DNA of 64,000 nucleotides from the NCBI RefSeq assembly GCF_014284175.1, contig NZ_JACOGA010000009.1:1-64000 (forward strand). Direction: 5' to 3'. Below, in pieces: positions 19,701 through 28,779 of this stretch (the first letter of the stretch is position 1; every line of letters starts with the position of its first letter). Both the position numbers and the translations under genes were made by a program. The DNA is from Affinundibacterium flavidum (lineage in GTDB: Bacteria; Pseudomonadota; Gammaproteobacteria; Burkholderiales; Burkholderiaceae_D). Below the pieces are notes generated by a model. The model was not told the DNA's origin. It did no database searches and was given only the letters and a program-made list of their open reading frames with translations.

Positions 19701-19874
19701 GACAACAAAATCCTCGTCGCTAAAACTTTCGCGATAGATTGGGGACTTTCCTATAACACGGCAAACGAGTCCATCGTCAAAGGCATGGCAATTGCAGCAG
19801 CTGTTACGTCGACTAGTACGGTCGATGCTTTAACTTTGGTGGGAATTGCTGCTGCGGATATGAGTTTGCTGTGA
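16713..19874 (+). CDS. RTX metalloprotease (serralysin-like M10) with DUF4214 tail
   Basis: This 1053-residue protein has no Sec signal, as usual for type I secretion. An N-terminal RTX-like region comes first, then a zinc protease domain (about 205-400) with HEIGHALGLRH at 336-346 (three His ligands plus the catalytic Glu) and a Met-turn in LTVMSQ near 370. RTX nonapeptides appear near 485-510 (GGKGNDWIDGGKGKD), then a cadherin-like module ending in DSFSYTLSDG. A Calx-beta-like module (about 660-755), a second RTX block (GAGDDIINANAGNDTITGAA) and a DUF4214 domain (about 865-1000) complete it. It probably degrades extracellular protein in a Ca-dependent way. No ABC/HlyD/TolC secretion genes are in the window. 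Confidence 0.9.
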   Translation: MADFNLTDSDDTYVQPIEKKDSYDNIFGKKGNDIIRAYGGNLIGGPGNDTLELIIAPNEPWRSVTAAYWDGAPGKVIVDLEAGWAQDGWGGTDTLIGVQNVAGSWNDNELYGSSKDNTFFVGGGKTIVDGRGGYDAIYMPGFSSTPPVWSDFNIKVSIDGLSAVITSPGHNNFLMNISNVEVLQIWTGTNNDTRLLSSFINPQDLAIDGLVQGLSNRWNVSSAVGSAVEVTYSFVLQAPANGVGANQFHAFSAAEQNAVREILLSISQASGLSFREVSEANGSSGSIRFGASQQTDTKGVTNFPAQNSETAGDVWMDLDSLINLAPGSEGYAALLHEIGHALGLRHTRNVDANDHYAQQIMTEYDLTSLTVMSQNASSDGLFPSTFGALDITALRYLYGSKPVHSGNDTYQFSGIQFLSETTLIDDGGTDTLDASLSKIGVSLDLVPGHLSSVGVTANGILATNNLALALGSNIENAVGTAFDDVLLGNDLDNQLTGGKGNDWIDGGKGKDTAIFVGARSDYLISTGFGNTFITARDGTSGFDTLLNIESLRFNDQSLILGSAALGSDIEIDMDQGLSASGQLPDPSDLSRGLVSYQIKSLPAHGELTLNSAGNFVYTPNPVFSSTDSFSYTLSDGKNNTNVYMAFINVHAVVPTLPYSLLPDTTKVDEGGSVNYYLYTNGITAGTVVHYKLSGVSAADITGGALTGSITIDASGTTKFSVGLVADLLTEGAETLITSISLTPGGVALSTAIGVTINDSSRTLPLQIEGTANGEQLTGGAGDDIINANAGNDTITGAAGNDVIDGGAGIDLAMFSGNLNTYHLTHSGANYTVQAKTGSDGSDTIKNVESLKFNDFTVNLTIQNLAASAPQANVQRLMELYVAFFNRVPDAEGLAYWIGQMNAGQKINQIAETFYNAGIQYSDLTGFSASMSNTDFINVVYKNVLGRTSGADQGGLDYWNGQLSSGKATHGSLVSDILTAAHNFKGDATWGWVANLLDNKILVAKTFAIDWGLSYNTANESIVKGMAIAAAVTSTSTVDALTLVGIAAADMSLL

Positions 19875-20206
19875 ATGGATGGTTAGACGATATCAACAGA
19901 CATGAGCAGATTTAGGCAATTGAGACAGCTTGCAAAGCTCCACAAAAGAGGATGCAATGCTTGCTCACTGAATTCATCGATCTGTTCATTAATACGCTCA
20001 TCTAGTAGTCGCTAAGCAGTTCACCAATAAGTTCACTAAGCAGTTCATCATGAAATTCGCCATCGCGCTAATTCATTATTCTTCGCTGCAAAAAGGCGTT
20101 TGATCAATCCACACCACACTCCGGGCGCATACTTCTGCTGTGAGTGTGCCATCGTTCTATAATGCTTCACTACACTTCCATAACAACAGCGTGCTCAAGG
20201 ACGATT
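19875..20206. other. Intergenic region upstream of the permease
   Basis: No gene is supported. A short direct repeat (CTAAGCAGTTCA at about 20011 and 20036) is visible. The region should contain the permease promoter; the SD AAGGA sits at 20197-20201. Confidence 0.4.
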
Positions 20207-21598
20207 ATGCAGAAAAATAATGACAGCAATTTCGATCAGATCGTCGCGCGCGAACAAGGATTACAGCGTAGTCTAAGTGGTAAACAAATGTCGATGCTGG
20301 CGATAGGTGGTGCGATTGGTACGGGTTTGTTTTTGGGCAGCGGGTTTGCGATTAGCTTTGCTGGCCCTAGTGTTTTAGTGAGTTATGCCATCGGTGCTTT
20401 GATCGCTTTGCTCTTGATTGCTTGTCTTGCGGAGATGACAGTCGCGCATCCGACCTCGGGATCGTTTGGCGCATTTGCCGAACATTATGTGAGCCCTTGG
20501 GCGGGCTTCGTTGTGCGTTATTCTTATTGGGCGGCGAATGTGTTGGTGATCGGTACCGAGGTCACGGCGATTGCTTTGTATATGCAATACTGGTTGCCCG
20601 ATTCGCCGGCATGGTTGTGGATCGCTTTATTTTCCGCCAGCTTGGTCTTTGCGAATGCCTTGAGTGTGCACGTATTTGGGACTATAGAATATTGGTTTTC
20701 GACGATCAAAATTATCGCGATTGTGGTGTTCATAGTGCTTGGTTCGTGGATGGTTTTTTTCGCACCAGAACACTCCGCGCAAAATACGATAGACTTCGCC
20801 AATTGCACACAGTACGCCGGCTTTTTTCCTAAAGGTTTGACTGGCATGTGGCTGGCGGTGATCGTCGCGCTGTTTAGTTATCTCAGTATAGAAATGATCG
20901 CCGTTGCAGCAGGTGAGGCCAAAGACCCAGAGCAAGCCATTACACGCGCTTTTCGTTCGGCATTGGTTCGCTTAGTCGTGTTCTATCTATGGACCTTGAT
21001 TTTGGTGTTGGCGATCGTGCCGTGGACACAAGCGGGGCAGGGCAAGAGTCCCTTCGTTACTGCGATGGAGGCCGCACATATTCCTGGTGCAGCAGGCGTG
21101 ATTAATTTTGTGATTCTGGTTGCTGCTTTATCGGCGATGAATAGTCAGCTTTATACTGCAACGCGCATGATGTTTAGCCTGTCACGTGCTGGTTTTGCGC
21201 CCGCAGTATTTGGCAAATTAAATCGTCAAGGTGTACCTATGCACGCTCTATTTTTATCGTGTGCCGGAATTGCGGTCGCTGGCGTCTTGAGTGTCCTATA
21301 TCCTAAGTCATCTTTTGTGCTGATGATGGCAATCTGTATGTTCGGTGCGATGTTCGCGTGGTTCATGATTTTCGTCACGCATTGGATGTTTCGTAGATAC
21401 TGGGATAAACACAATAAGCCTAAGCTGCCATTTCGTATGTGGGGTTTTCCGTGGTTGACTTTACTCGGTGCGGGGCTGATGCTGGCCTTGATGATTACGA
21501 CGGCGTTCACAGAAGAATTCAAAATGACATTGGCGACGGGCGTGCCATTTTTGATTTTGCTTAGCGTTTTGTATTTTGTTTGGTATCGCGAGCGTTGA
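20207..21598 (+). CDS. Amino acid permease (APC superfamily, AAT-like)
   Basis: This protein of about 463 residues with 12 predicted membrane helices imports an amino acid by proton symport. The first helix has the substrate-binding AIGGAIGTGLFLGSG, typical of GABA/Lys/Pro permeases, preceded by LQRSLSGKQMSM. EMIAVAAGEAKDPEQAI follows helix 6 and ALSAMNSQLYTATRMMFSL is helix 8. I start at the ATG of MQKNNDSN, 6 bp after AAGGA, rather than at the in-frame start at 20144. Substrate specificity is not evident. Confidence 0.93.
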   Translation: MQKNNDSNFDQIVAREQGLQRSLSGKQMSMLAIGGAIGTGLFLGSGFAISFAGPSVLVSYAIGALIALLLIACLAEMTVAHPTSGSFGAFAEHYVSPWAGFVVRYSYWAANVLVIGTEVTAIALYMQYWLPDSPAWLWIALFSASLVFANALSVHVFGTIEYWFSTIKIIAIVVFIVLGSWMVFFAPEHSAQNTIDFANCTQYAGFFPKGLTGMWLAVIVALFSYLSIEMIAVAAGEAKDPEQAITRAFRSALVRLVVFYLWTLILVLAIVPWTQAGQGKSPFVTAMEAAHIPGAAGVINFVILVAALSAMNSQLYTATRMMFSLSRAGFAPAVFGKLNRQGVPMHALFLSCAGIAVAGVLSVLYPKSSFVLMMAICMFGAMFAWFMIFVTHWMFRRYWDKHNKPKLPFRMWGFPWLTLLGAGLMLALMITTAFTEEFKMTLATGVPFLILLSVLYFVWYRER

Positions 21599-21633
21599 TA
21601 TTTATGTGCTCAATTTGATGGAAGTATTTTTCA

Positions 21634-22932
21634 CTATGTCTTTATGAGTTTCTTGATGTGAGCGTGAGTATTGAAGTGCTGCAAAAGCATACTCTTCTGC
21701 TGATCAGAAATGAGGGAACTGGAAATCATAGCAGGCCAATTTTGGATCGCGAGCATTACTACGTTTCTTAATATGGCTTTGATAAAGTTCTCAGGGATGC
21801 TCCAGTAATTTGCTAAAGATCTTACTACGCTGGGAGTGATAAGTCGTCGCTGTGTGTCTTGAGGTAAAAAGCGCATGCCGTGGCCTTGACCGTGAAGATA
21901 AGCAGAGTAGGCTACGATGTCATACGCAGGAGAGAGGGTGCATGAGCATCCATCGCCTGCGTATAAAAGGCTGAAATTTTTTGCGTGGGCATCGAAGTTA
22001 CCAATTAACTCGTTGACCATGATCCGGCGTAGCAGTTGTTCAATATCACCCATCGGATTTGCAGATCGGGCTAGGAGTACTAGGCCAATTTCCAGATAAC
22101 TGCCTTTATATTTTGACTCTGGATCGAGGCCGAGAACTTGCGCAAAATCTTCCATGTGTAATCGCTTGCTAGGCGTCTCCACATCGCGATCAAACCGATG
22201 TACCAACAAAAACTGACGCGCATCGTCATTCATGGTGAAGGGTAAATTTCCTGCAATCGCGGATAAGGGCAACAACTCTGTTTTACACGTATTCACCCCC
22301 GCAGCGTGCGCTAGCGCAAGAGATAGATTTTCCACTTCTGGTAATCCTGCATAATTTGATGCAGGTAACTTTCCTATGAAATGTAAACCGGATTGATTTT
22401 TAGATCGCATCACATAGCGACCCTGACTATCGTTAATCAAGGATATCTTAGGCTGTACGCCCGAAAGTGATGTAGCCTCAGGTGTGGGAAGCTGATAGCT
22501 ACTCATCTCGTAGGCGTCCAGGTCTTGCGTCAACAATCGGCCTAGTGATTTTTCCGTCAGCTCTTCATGTATTGCCACAACATTACCAGGTAAGTCTGTG
22601 CCACAAAAAGCGAGTAAGCCTAATTCATCATCGGGGCTAATTTTGGCTTCGCTCATCAAATGACTTCGTAAAACACCTTCTGGCAGTAAGTTGCGAAAAA
22701 AAACAGGCAACCGATTGTCTGTTCCTGCATTGACTTTGAGATGACGATCTAGCAGAACCGAGGTGGTGTCTACATCATCCGCACCTAAGTATTGAATGGA
22801 CAAAATTGGCCGTTGCGGATTCTTCGCATATGCTTCGTCGAAACGAAAGTAGCTGTAGCCGTTGTCGAGTCCAAATAAAGAACCTATTTTGAGATCACCT
22901 AATAAAATCTGTAAGCAGCGTATACCAGACAT
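21634..22932 (-). CDS. hipA: HipA toxin kinase
   Basis: The protein has 432 residues, the usual HipA length. An N-terminal couple_hipA-like domain contains LPVFFRNLLPEGVLRS. The kinase domain has LSGVQPKISL (Ser157, the loop autophosphorylated in E. coli HipA), the catalytic loop ELIGNFDAHAKNFSLL with Asp314, and metal-binding Asp338 in YDIVAY. HipA phosphorylates glutamyl-tRNA synthetase and induces persistence. Its ATG overlaps the TAA of the upstream HTH gene by one base (TAATG), so translation is coupled. All key residues are present, so it should be active. Confidence 0.93.
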   Translation of the reverse strand: MSGIRCLQILLGDLKIGSLFGLDNGYSYFRFDEAYAKNPQRPILSIQYLGADDVDTTSVLLDRHLKVNAGTDNRLPVFFRNLLPEGVLRSHLMSEAKISPDDELGLLAFCGTDLPGNVVAIHEELTEKSLGRLLTQDLDAYEMSSYQLPTPEATSLSGVQPKISLINDSQGRYVMRSKNQSGLHFIGKLPASNYAGLPEVENLSLALAHAAGVNTCKTELLPLSAIAGNLPFTMNDDARQFLLVHRFDRDVETPSKRLHMEDFAQVLGLDPESKYKGSYLEIGLVLLARSANPMGDIEQLLRRIMVNELIGNFDAHAKNFSLLYAGDGCSCTLSPAYDIVAYSAYLHGQGHGMRFLPQDTQRRLITPSVVRSLANYWSIPENFIKAILRNVVMLAIQNWPAMISSSLISDQQKSMLLQHFNTHAHIKKLIKT

Positions 22933-23534
22933 TATTTCTTCTCTTTCTGAGGTTTCGTTGCTGCATCAGCTGTGCGCTTGCTAAGACTACGTGGCTTGGG
23001 AGTTGTATCTTTAAACTGTTTTTGAATCGAAGTTTGCGGATTGTTTATGCGATATTGCGTTATCGGACTCGCAACGGCAGCAAGGTGCTGTTCAAGCGTT
23101 GTTGAAGAGCTTTGATTTATTGTGTCATCGAATTGCGATGCTAATGTTTCTGCCACGGGAGAACTGAGGCCAGCGAAAGTTTCACGCAGATTGTGTAAGG
23201 TGCTGGCTTCAGTTAGCTTTTGGTATAGGCTTGAGGCGCTATTTTCTATTTGGGATTTGGACTTCAACAGCTTATAAAGCGGTGTCTCGTTGCGCATCTC
23301 GTTAGGCTTGGGAATGTCGGTTTCATGTTCTGGGATCAATTGAATTGCCAGCTTTAATACATGGCAAATACTGATCAAGGTATTTAGCTCAACATTGCCA
23401 CGTCCAGCTTCGAGATTGGCGATCGTATTTCTGTTTAAACCGCTTTTTGCCGCAAGTTCAATGATGCTCATCTGTGCCAAGATGCGTGCATCGTGTATCG
23501 CACTGCCAATAGAAAGAAGGGAAGTCATGTGCAT
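22932..23534 (-). CDS. HipB-like HTH antitoxin with long C-terminal extension
   Basis: The protein has 200 residues. The Xre HTH (about 8-65) contains IIELAAKSGLNRNTIANLEAGRGNVELNTLI. A C-terminal extension of about 120 residues rich in Ser/Thr/Gln and ending in lysines (KRTADAATKPQKEKK) is much longer than in E. coli HipB (88 residues). It should neutralise the HipA encoded just downstream and repress the operon through the two palindromes upstream. ATGs at 23534 and 23528 are both possible; neither has a strong ribosome site and the nearer palindrome begins 3 bp upstream. Confidence 0.87.
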   Translation of the reverse strand: MHMTSLLSIGSAIHDARILAQMSIIELAAKSGLNRNTIANLEAGRGNVELNTLISICHVLKLAIQLIPEHETDIPKPNEMRNETPLYKLLKSKSQIENSASSLYQKLTEASTLHNLRETFAGLSSPVAETLASQFDDTINQSSSTTLEQHLAAVASPITQYRINNPQTSIQKQFKDTTPKPRSLSKRTADAATKPQKEKK

Positions 23535-23536
23535 AC

Positions 23537-23569
23537 TATAATAAGCTTTTAAACATAATGCTTATTATA
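23537..23569. promoter_or_regulatory. hipBA operator O1 (palindrome)
   Basis: Arms TATAATAAGC (23537-23546) and GCTTATTATA (23560-23569) are exact complements with a 13-nt spacer. It abuts the antitoxin start codon. The same arms recur 74 bp upstream. Confidence 0.82.
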
Positions 23570-23610
23570 ATATGCTTTTATGGCTTTGCAAGTTATCGAA
23601 TTATGCAATC

Positions 23611-23643
23611 TATAATAAGCATTTAAGTATAATGCTTATTATA
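23611..23643. promoter_or_regulatory. hipBA operator O2 (palindrome)
   Basis: Arms TATAATAAGCAT (23611-23622) and ATGCTTATTATA (23632-23643) are exact complements. Its centre lies 74 bp (about seven helical turns) from O1, fitting cooperative binding or looping by the HTH protein. Confidence 0.82.
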
Positions 23644-23853
23644 GCTTGCATAAAATGGAGCGCAATCCGTGTGCAGTTGGATTTTTGGGGGAGAATGGTG
23701 TTGATATCAGGCCAAGCCTCACTTTTGCCTTTGTGTGGGGCGAATTAGTAAGGTACGATTTGCAAAGCTGAGTTTGATATGGAACCTGTAAGGGGGATCT
23801 GATACCGGTCATATTGTCATCTACGAACGTCAGGCTGCCCACTGATTTGCAAA

Positions 23854-24897
23854 TCAGTGATGCAGTCGAATTAAGCGACCTTCTCTAGCACTGAGCATAC
23901 CAGCCTCCAACAACTGCATCACTTGCAAAGCCTCAGTCGCAGGCACTGGATTGGGGGCACCGTGCAAAATTGCGTCACGTATAGCGGCGTAATAACGCGT
24001 ATAGTCGCCGCGTTCGTTTGCTACCTGTGAGTGTTGCATCCAGGTGCCGCGCATGACATCGAGTCTGCCCATGGTTTCATCCACGCCCCAATCTTTGGCG
24101 TCCGGTCGTACACCTGCTTTTAGTGCATCTTCTTGGGGATCGATACCTTCTTTGGTGTAACTGCCTTTGGTGCCGTGAATGATAAAGCGCGGACTTTCGT
24201 GCGCCACCAGCATACTGGCATGCAGTATCATGCGTAATTCACCGTAACCGAGCACCGCGTGAAACCAGTCATCCGCTAATGCGCCATCGCGTTGTAGGAC
24301 GCGGTCTACGTAGATAGTCTGCGGCATGCCGAACAGGCAGATAGCTTGATCGAGTAGATGCGGACCCAAGTCATACCACAATCCACTACCAAGGCCAGCA
24401 CCTTCGCGCCAGCGTTGCCGGACTTCTGGACGAAAACGGTCGAAGTGCGATTCGAAATGCGTGATGCGTCCAAGCTGGCCTGACGCCAATAATTTTTGTA
24501 CTGTCAAAAAATCTGCGACCCAACGCCGATTGTGAAATACCGATAATAATTTTTGTGCCGCATCGGCATGTGCAATCAAATCATGCGCTTCAGCGGTATC
24601 CAGCGTAAAGGGCTTATCCACCACCACATGCTTGCCTGCTGTCAAAGCCTTTACGGCTAACGCATGATGTGTCTCGTTCGGTGTCGGGATCACCACTAGA
24701 TCAATATCGGTGCGCGCGATGAGTTCTTCGGGTGTGCTACATACCTGCAGTTGTGGCCAGTCCGCGTGAACTTTGGTGGCATTGCTACTAGAAATAGCGA
24801 CCAATTTCAATCCCGGCACCGCATTGATCAACGGCGCGTGAAAGGTCGCTGTAGCGTAGCCATAACCGAGAATACCGACTTTAAGTGTTGAGGACAT
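23854..24897 (-). CDS. Gfo/Idh/MocA-family NAD(P)-dependent oxidoreductase
   Basis: The protein has 347 residues. The N-terminal Rossmann fold has VGILGYGYATATFHAPLI and the VVIPTPNETHHALAVKAL and HVVVDKPF blocks, where Lys of the family EKP motif is kept as DKP. The C-terminal alpha/beta domain has LWYDLGPHLLDQAICLFG with the usual Asp/His pair. Members oxidise or reduce sugars, inositols or related alcohols; it resembles YdgJ/YvaA-like proteins. No pathway neighbours help assign the substrate. Confidence 0.92.
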   Translation of the reverse strand: MSSTLKVGILGYGYATATFHAPLINAVPGLKLVAISSSNATKVHADWPQLQVCSTPEELIARTDIDLVVIPTPNETHHALAVKALTAGKHVVVDKPFTLDTAEAHDLIAHADAAQKLLSVFHNRRWVADFLTVQKLLASGQLGRITHFESHFDRFRPEVRQRWREGAGLGSGLWYDLGPHLLDQAICLFGMPQTIYVDRVLQRDGALADDWFHAVLGYGELRMILHASMLVAHESPRFIIHGTKGSYTKEGIDPQEDALKAGVRPDAKDWGVDETMGRLDVMRGTWMQHSQVANERGDYTRYYAAIRDAILHGAPNPVPATEALQVMQLLEAGMLSAREGRLIRLHH

Positions 24898-24954
24898 AGG
24901 GACGAACTCTTTCGGATAAATTTGCTTGATAAATCGTGTTAAAAAGATCGAAAC

Positions 24955-26520
24955 TTAGCGCGGTTTCTTGCTAGCCAGATCGCTTTCAATCACTTTCAAA
25001 AACGTGGCAGTAGACCAATTGATGTCAGTCACTGGAATCGCCGGCATATAAAACACACCCGCACCGCGAGGGCGATTGACATACATCTTGTTCGGAATAA
25101 TTACGGTCGCTAAACCCGAAGGTAATTTCTTTTGACGCACTTCCATATAGGTCGAATCCGCGGAACTCGGTGCGCCGATTAATTTTGTGTTGTCAAATCG
25201 GGTGAACACATCCAGCGCATCGAGACATGCACTCGCACATTGCCCTGGTACGATTACATACACAGGTTTGTTGAACGCTGGAGGATCATTAGCTAAATCG
25301 CGTTTGGCTTCTTCAGGCGTCAATGTCGTTTCGTCGCTAGCGTCTTTTGTATTCATATAATAAGTATCGCCACGCGCCAAAGCCTGTTGCATACCGACCT
25401 GAACTTTGCCAAATTCTGCAGCCGCTTCTACCTGCTTTTCTTGTTTTAAGGTCTCCACCATGTCTGCCAGATAAGCGGTATTTGCCTTGGAACTACGCCA
25501 CCATACTTCCTGTTTTTGCGCAAAAGCTTGTAAGCGTCGATTGACTCGGTCATTACCCCACAATGCGCGTGCGAATTGCTTGCTCCACGTCGACGATCCA
25601 CCTTGATTGTGGCGCAAATCGATGACGATAGCATCGCTATCCAAATAGCGTTGACGTTGTGCTTCGATATCGGCGGTCAGTGTGCGATAAGCGTCGCGCT
25701 CTTTTTCGTTCGGCTGAAAGCTCGGCATCGCAACCCAAAAGAGTCGCGGGCGAGGTTCAGTCATGCCCACTGCTAATTCATCACCGTTATAACTTTCGTT
25801 GCGCCACTTGTTGAAATTGTCGTTAGTTAATTGCCATTGCAAAGTCTTGGAAAACGTCCTGCGTTCATGTGCAAACTGGCAGCGTTTTGGTCGTGTAATA
25901 AACGGATTGCCCACGTCATAAAATATCGCACGAGGCAGCACCCACCACGCGCCCGGTTCACTGGCAATACCGCGAAACGCAAATAAATTCTTCATCACCA
26001 AATCACGCGTCTTGACACCATCGCAGCTAAGTACTTTTGCGCCAGATTCAGGCCCACCAGCCTCGCTGGCATACACATACAAACTGTCACCACGCCACAC
26101 CGTGATAAAACCAGGCCAGCGCAGTGGAGGTAAATCTGTTTCAGTTAAATTCGTGTAAGCACCCGCATGACCATCCTGCAAACTCACATTAAAACGTTCA
26201 ATCGCGGCCTTATAGCCAGCCGCATTTGTCACCTTCGCTGCCAGGGCTAAACCACGCTCTTTGGCTCGCTGCAGATTTTTGCGGAAGTTCGGATTTTGCG
26301 CGTCATAGACACCGGGATGATTATCGTAAGTTTCTTGATAAGCGATCTTGATATCGTTGCGCGCAGCCGCAGACCATGCCGCTGGTGAATTCGGTAAGGC
26401 CTTATACGCTTGATCTGAATTGGTATCGGTGCTACGCGCACTTACCAGAGAGGACAGCGCGAGTGCCGAGAAAAACAGCACGCCGCGCAGATGTGCAGAT
26501 GATTTTGGGATGGCAGACAT
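24955..26520 (-). CDS. Secreted S41-family peptidase-like protein
   Basis: The protein has 521 residues with a signal peptide (LRGVLFFSALALSSLVSA). The C-terminal S41 (tail-specific protease) fold has AIVIDLRHNQGGSSTWSKQF near 310 and the nucleophile block VIVPGQCASACLDALDVF near 425, where the serine between the two cysteines is the likely nucleophile. No clear PDZ domain is visible. It probably cleaves periplasmic or outer-membrane-associated proteins. It lies 57 bp upstream of the oxidoreductase gene on the same strand. Confidence 0.82.
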   Translation of the reverse strand: MSAIPKSSAHLRGVLFFSALALSSLVSARSTDTNSDQAYKALPNSPAAWSAAARNDIKIAYQETYDNHPGVYDAQNPNFRKNLQRAKERGLALAAKVTNAAGYKAAIERFNVSLQDGHAGAYTNLTETDLPPLRWPGFITVWRGDSLYVYASEAGGPESGAKVLSCDGVKTRDLVMKNLFAFRGIASEPGAWWVLPRAIFYDVGNPFITRPKRCQFAHERRTFSKTLQWQLTNDNFNKWRNESYNGDELAVGMTEPRPRLFWVAMPSFQPNEKERDAYRTLTADIEAQRQRYLDSDAIVIDLRHNQGGSSTWSKQFARALWGNDRVNRRLQAFAQKQEVWWRSSKANTAYLADMVETLKQEKQVEAAAEFGKVQVGMQQALARGDTYYMNTKDASDETTLTPEEAKRDLANDPPAFNKPVYVIVPGQCASACLDALDVFTRFDNTKLIGAPSSADSTYMEVRQKKLPSGLATVIIPNKMYVNRPRGAGVFYMPAIPVTDINWSTATFLKVIESDLASKKPR

Positions 26521-26626
26521 TGAGATCTATTTGCTTGAATGAGTTTGCATGAACTCAAATTATAAGCGGAGAGCTAATATTTTCTAAATGCCTATTTACT
26601 TCTGCCATGCAAAGCGAACTTGGAAA

Positions 26627-27856
26627 TCAGGCAGCGTTCTTTTGAATATTTAAGTACATACGATGTACCAGATAGATACACATCGCGAATATGCCGATCA
26701 CTACATAACCCAAAATGTCAAAATGCTGCAAAGGGCTGCTGGTTGTTGGCTGGAAGACGATCATGCCCGCAATGATCGATCCCGCGCCGCCCGCAATCTG
26801 TTGTAGTGAAGAAGAAATACTCATGTAGGCACCGCGGTCTTCTTGTTTTGGCACCATGGTATTTAATGCCATCACGGGCGACATCCTGCTCATGATTGCT
26901 GCGAATAGCAGCATATTAATGGCAATGACTAACCATAGCGGTGAGACCGATAAATGCGTATAGATCGTCACCATAATGGCCGCTGCACACGACCCAAAAA
27001 CGAAGAGGCGATAACGATCAAATTTGTCACTAAGTTTACCGACAATAGGCATCACGACTAAGGACGACAAGCCCGTACACAAAAATACGATAGGTAAATT
27101 ATCGTAAGAAATGTGGACATTATTGACCAAGAATACCGTGCTAAATGGCATCAATATAAACCCACCCACTGCTAAGAACATGATGGCCAAAAAGCCGGTT
27201 TGGTATTGTTTCTTGTTGACGGTATGCCACAAATGCAAGAAGGGGTTTTTGTCGCTTTGTTTTTGTAAATGTGCATTGATAGGTTCAAACAGAAACACAA
27301 TCCCGATCAACATCAATACGGACAGGACAACAATAAAAATAAAGCTACTGTTCCAACCAAACTTATTACTGATAAAAATGCCGAGTGGGACGCCGAGAAT
27401 TTGACTCACCGCAAATCCCATTTGTACTCCACTCATGGCACGCCCCCGCAATTGCGGCGCAAACAGATCAGCGATGATGGTAAAAATAGCGGAGCTGGTG
27501 ACGCCTGCAAAGATGCCAGTGATAATTCTGGATGCCAAAATCTCGACGTAGGTCGTCGATAGACCGCACAGTAAAGTGCCGATGATAAAGCCAGTGAAAA
27601 AAACTAATAAAACTCTCTTTCTATCGTATTTATCGACAAATCCTGCGACGGCAATGCCAGAGATCGCCGCACTGAAAGCATACGAAGACACAACAAGACC
27701 AAATTGCTCGGTACTGATGCTCAAGGTTTTCATCAAAATGTCGCCAATAGGCGCGATGATCATAAAATCTAAAATAATAGCGAACTGGATGAAAGCCAGG
27801 CTCAGCATAATAATTTTTTGGTAGGTACTAAAGCTTGTACTGATTTCTTGCTTCAT
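26627..27856 (-). CDS. MFS transporter (probable drug/metabolite efflux)
   Basis: The protein has 409 residues with 12 hydrophobic helices. The loop 2-3 motif GFVDKYDRKRVLLVF is the MFS signature A (G-x-x-x-D-R-x-G-R-R), and LRGRAMSGVQMGFAVSQILG resembles helix 5 motif C of exporters. The N-terminus AFIQFAIILDFMIIAPIG is typical of antiporters of the DHA1 type. Directly upstream on the same strand is an AraC regulator that may control it. The substrate is unknown. Confidence 0.9.
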   Translation of the reverse strand: MKQEISTSFSTYQKIIMLSLAFIQFAIILDFMIIAPIGDILMKTLSISTEQFGLVVSSYAFSAAISGIAVAGFVDKYDRKRVLLVFFTGFIIGTLLCGLSTTYVEILASRIITGIFAGVTSSAIFTIIADLFAPQLRGRAMSGVQMGFAVSQILGVPLGIFISNKFGWNSSFIFIVVLSVLMLIGIVFLFEPINAHLQKQSDKNPFLHLWHTVNKKQYQTGFLAIMFLAVGGFILMPFSTVFLVNNVHISYDNLPIVFLCTGLSSLVVMPIVGKLSDKFDRYRLFVFGSCAAAIMVTIYTHLSVSPLWLVIAINMLLFAAIMSRMSPVMALNTMVPKQEDRGAYMSISSSLQQIAGGAGSIIAGMIVFQPTTSSPLQHFDILGYVVIGIFAMCIYLVHRMYLNIQKNAA

Positions 27857-28005
27857 GGAGTTTCCTGATGTGGGGGTCTTGCTTTCAGTGACTTTGAATG
27901 AAAGCTGTTCCGAATTGTTCTAATTGTTTTGTTGGCTTAAATTGTTGGTTCAAATCGGTAGTTCAAATTGCCGGTTCAAATTTTATAGGCTAAGCAAGTT
28001 TACCT

Positions 28006-28779
28006 TCAGTCTCTCTCGGACAATTGTACAAATCGGTCATCTTCATTTTTGAATAACTCTTTGGGGGTGTGACCTGAGTATTTTTTGATGGTTTTAATGA
28101 AGTGCGATTGATCAGAGAATTCGCTTTCGGGAAAGAGCTTGCCTTCTTTGATATGTTGAAAACTAGATCTGAATTTTAAAATGGTGCAATAGGTCTTCAG
28201 TGACAGTCCGAACCATTCATTGAAGTAACGATTGATCTGCCGACTACTCCAATTAGCCGCCTCAGCTATTTGTTTAACGCTGGCGGATCCCTTGCTTGCG
28301 TAAATCAGATCAAACATCGCTAACTTTCTGGCGTCGAGCTTGGCGCTCATGCGTTGAGCGCTGACAAGCTGCGAAAGTTTGTCAATAAGCTTGTCATTAA
28401 GTTTTTGGCAAAAACGAGGAAAATCTTCAAGATCGCTTTTTGACATTTCCCAAAAATCATCTGGCAATTGCCCGCGACTATTTAAGATAGGCGCAATACT
28501 TGTATTGAGTAGGTACTCAACCGCCGCTAGCCGGAAGCTGACTGCAAACATGACAGAGTGCGCGGGTATCGCGGTATAGAAAGCTTGCTGCTCTAATCCG
28601 GCGAGACTGATGTGGAAAGGGATGTCGTCAGAATAGCGGAAGTGAATATCGACTCTGCCATCGGGCATGACGACGATATCCTTGCCTTGCTCAGAGCGAT
28701 TAACAACCATCCAATAACTCTCAACAAATCGAGACAATGAGGCATCAGGCTGAGCGACGGTGTACTCGATGTGAGGCAT
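28006..28779 (-). CDS. AraC-family transcriptional regulator (DUF6597 N-terminus)
   Basis: The protein has 257 residues. The N-terminal DUF6597-like sensor has LSRFVESYWMV and VMPDGRVDIHF, then SVMFAVSFRLAAVEYLL. The C-terminal double HTH has VKQIAEAANWSSRQINRYFN followed by FSDQSHFIKTIKKYSGHTPKEL. It lies 149 bp upstream of the MFS gene in the same direction. That gap contains three partial copies of GGTTCAAAT (about 27944-27979), which may be a binding region. Confidence 0.9.
   Translation of the reverse strand: MPHIEYTVAQPDASLSRFVESYWMVVNRSEQGKDIVVMPDGRVDIHFRYSDDIPFHISLAGLEQQAFYTAIPAHSVMFAVSFRLAAVEYLLNTSIAPILNSRGQLPDDFWEMSKSDLEDFPRFCQKLNDKLIDKLSQLVSAQRMSAKLDARKLAMFDLIYASKGSASVKQIAEAANWSSRQINRYFNEWFGLSLKTYCTILKFRSSFQHIKEGKLFPESEFSDQSHFIKTIKKYSGHTPKELFKNEDDRFVQLSERD

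Noticed and set aside
23639..23842. 67-codon minus-strand frame upstream of the hipBA operators
   Set aside because: It overlaps operator O2, has no ribosome site or recognisable coding character, and no homologous family comes to mind.
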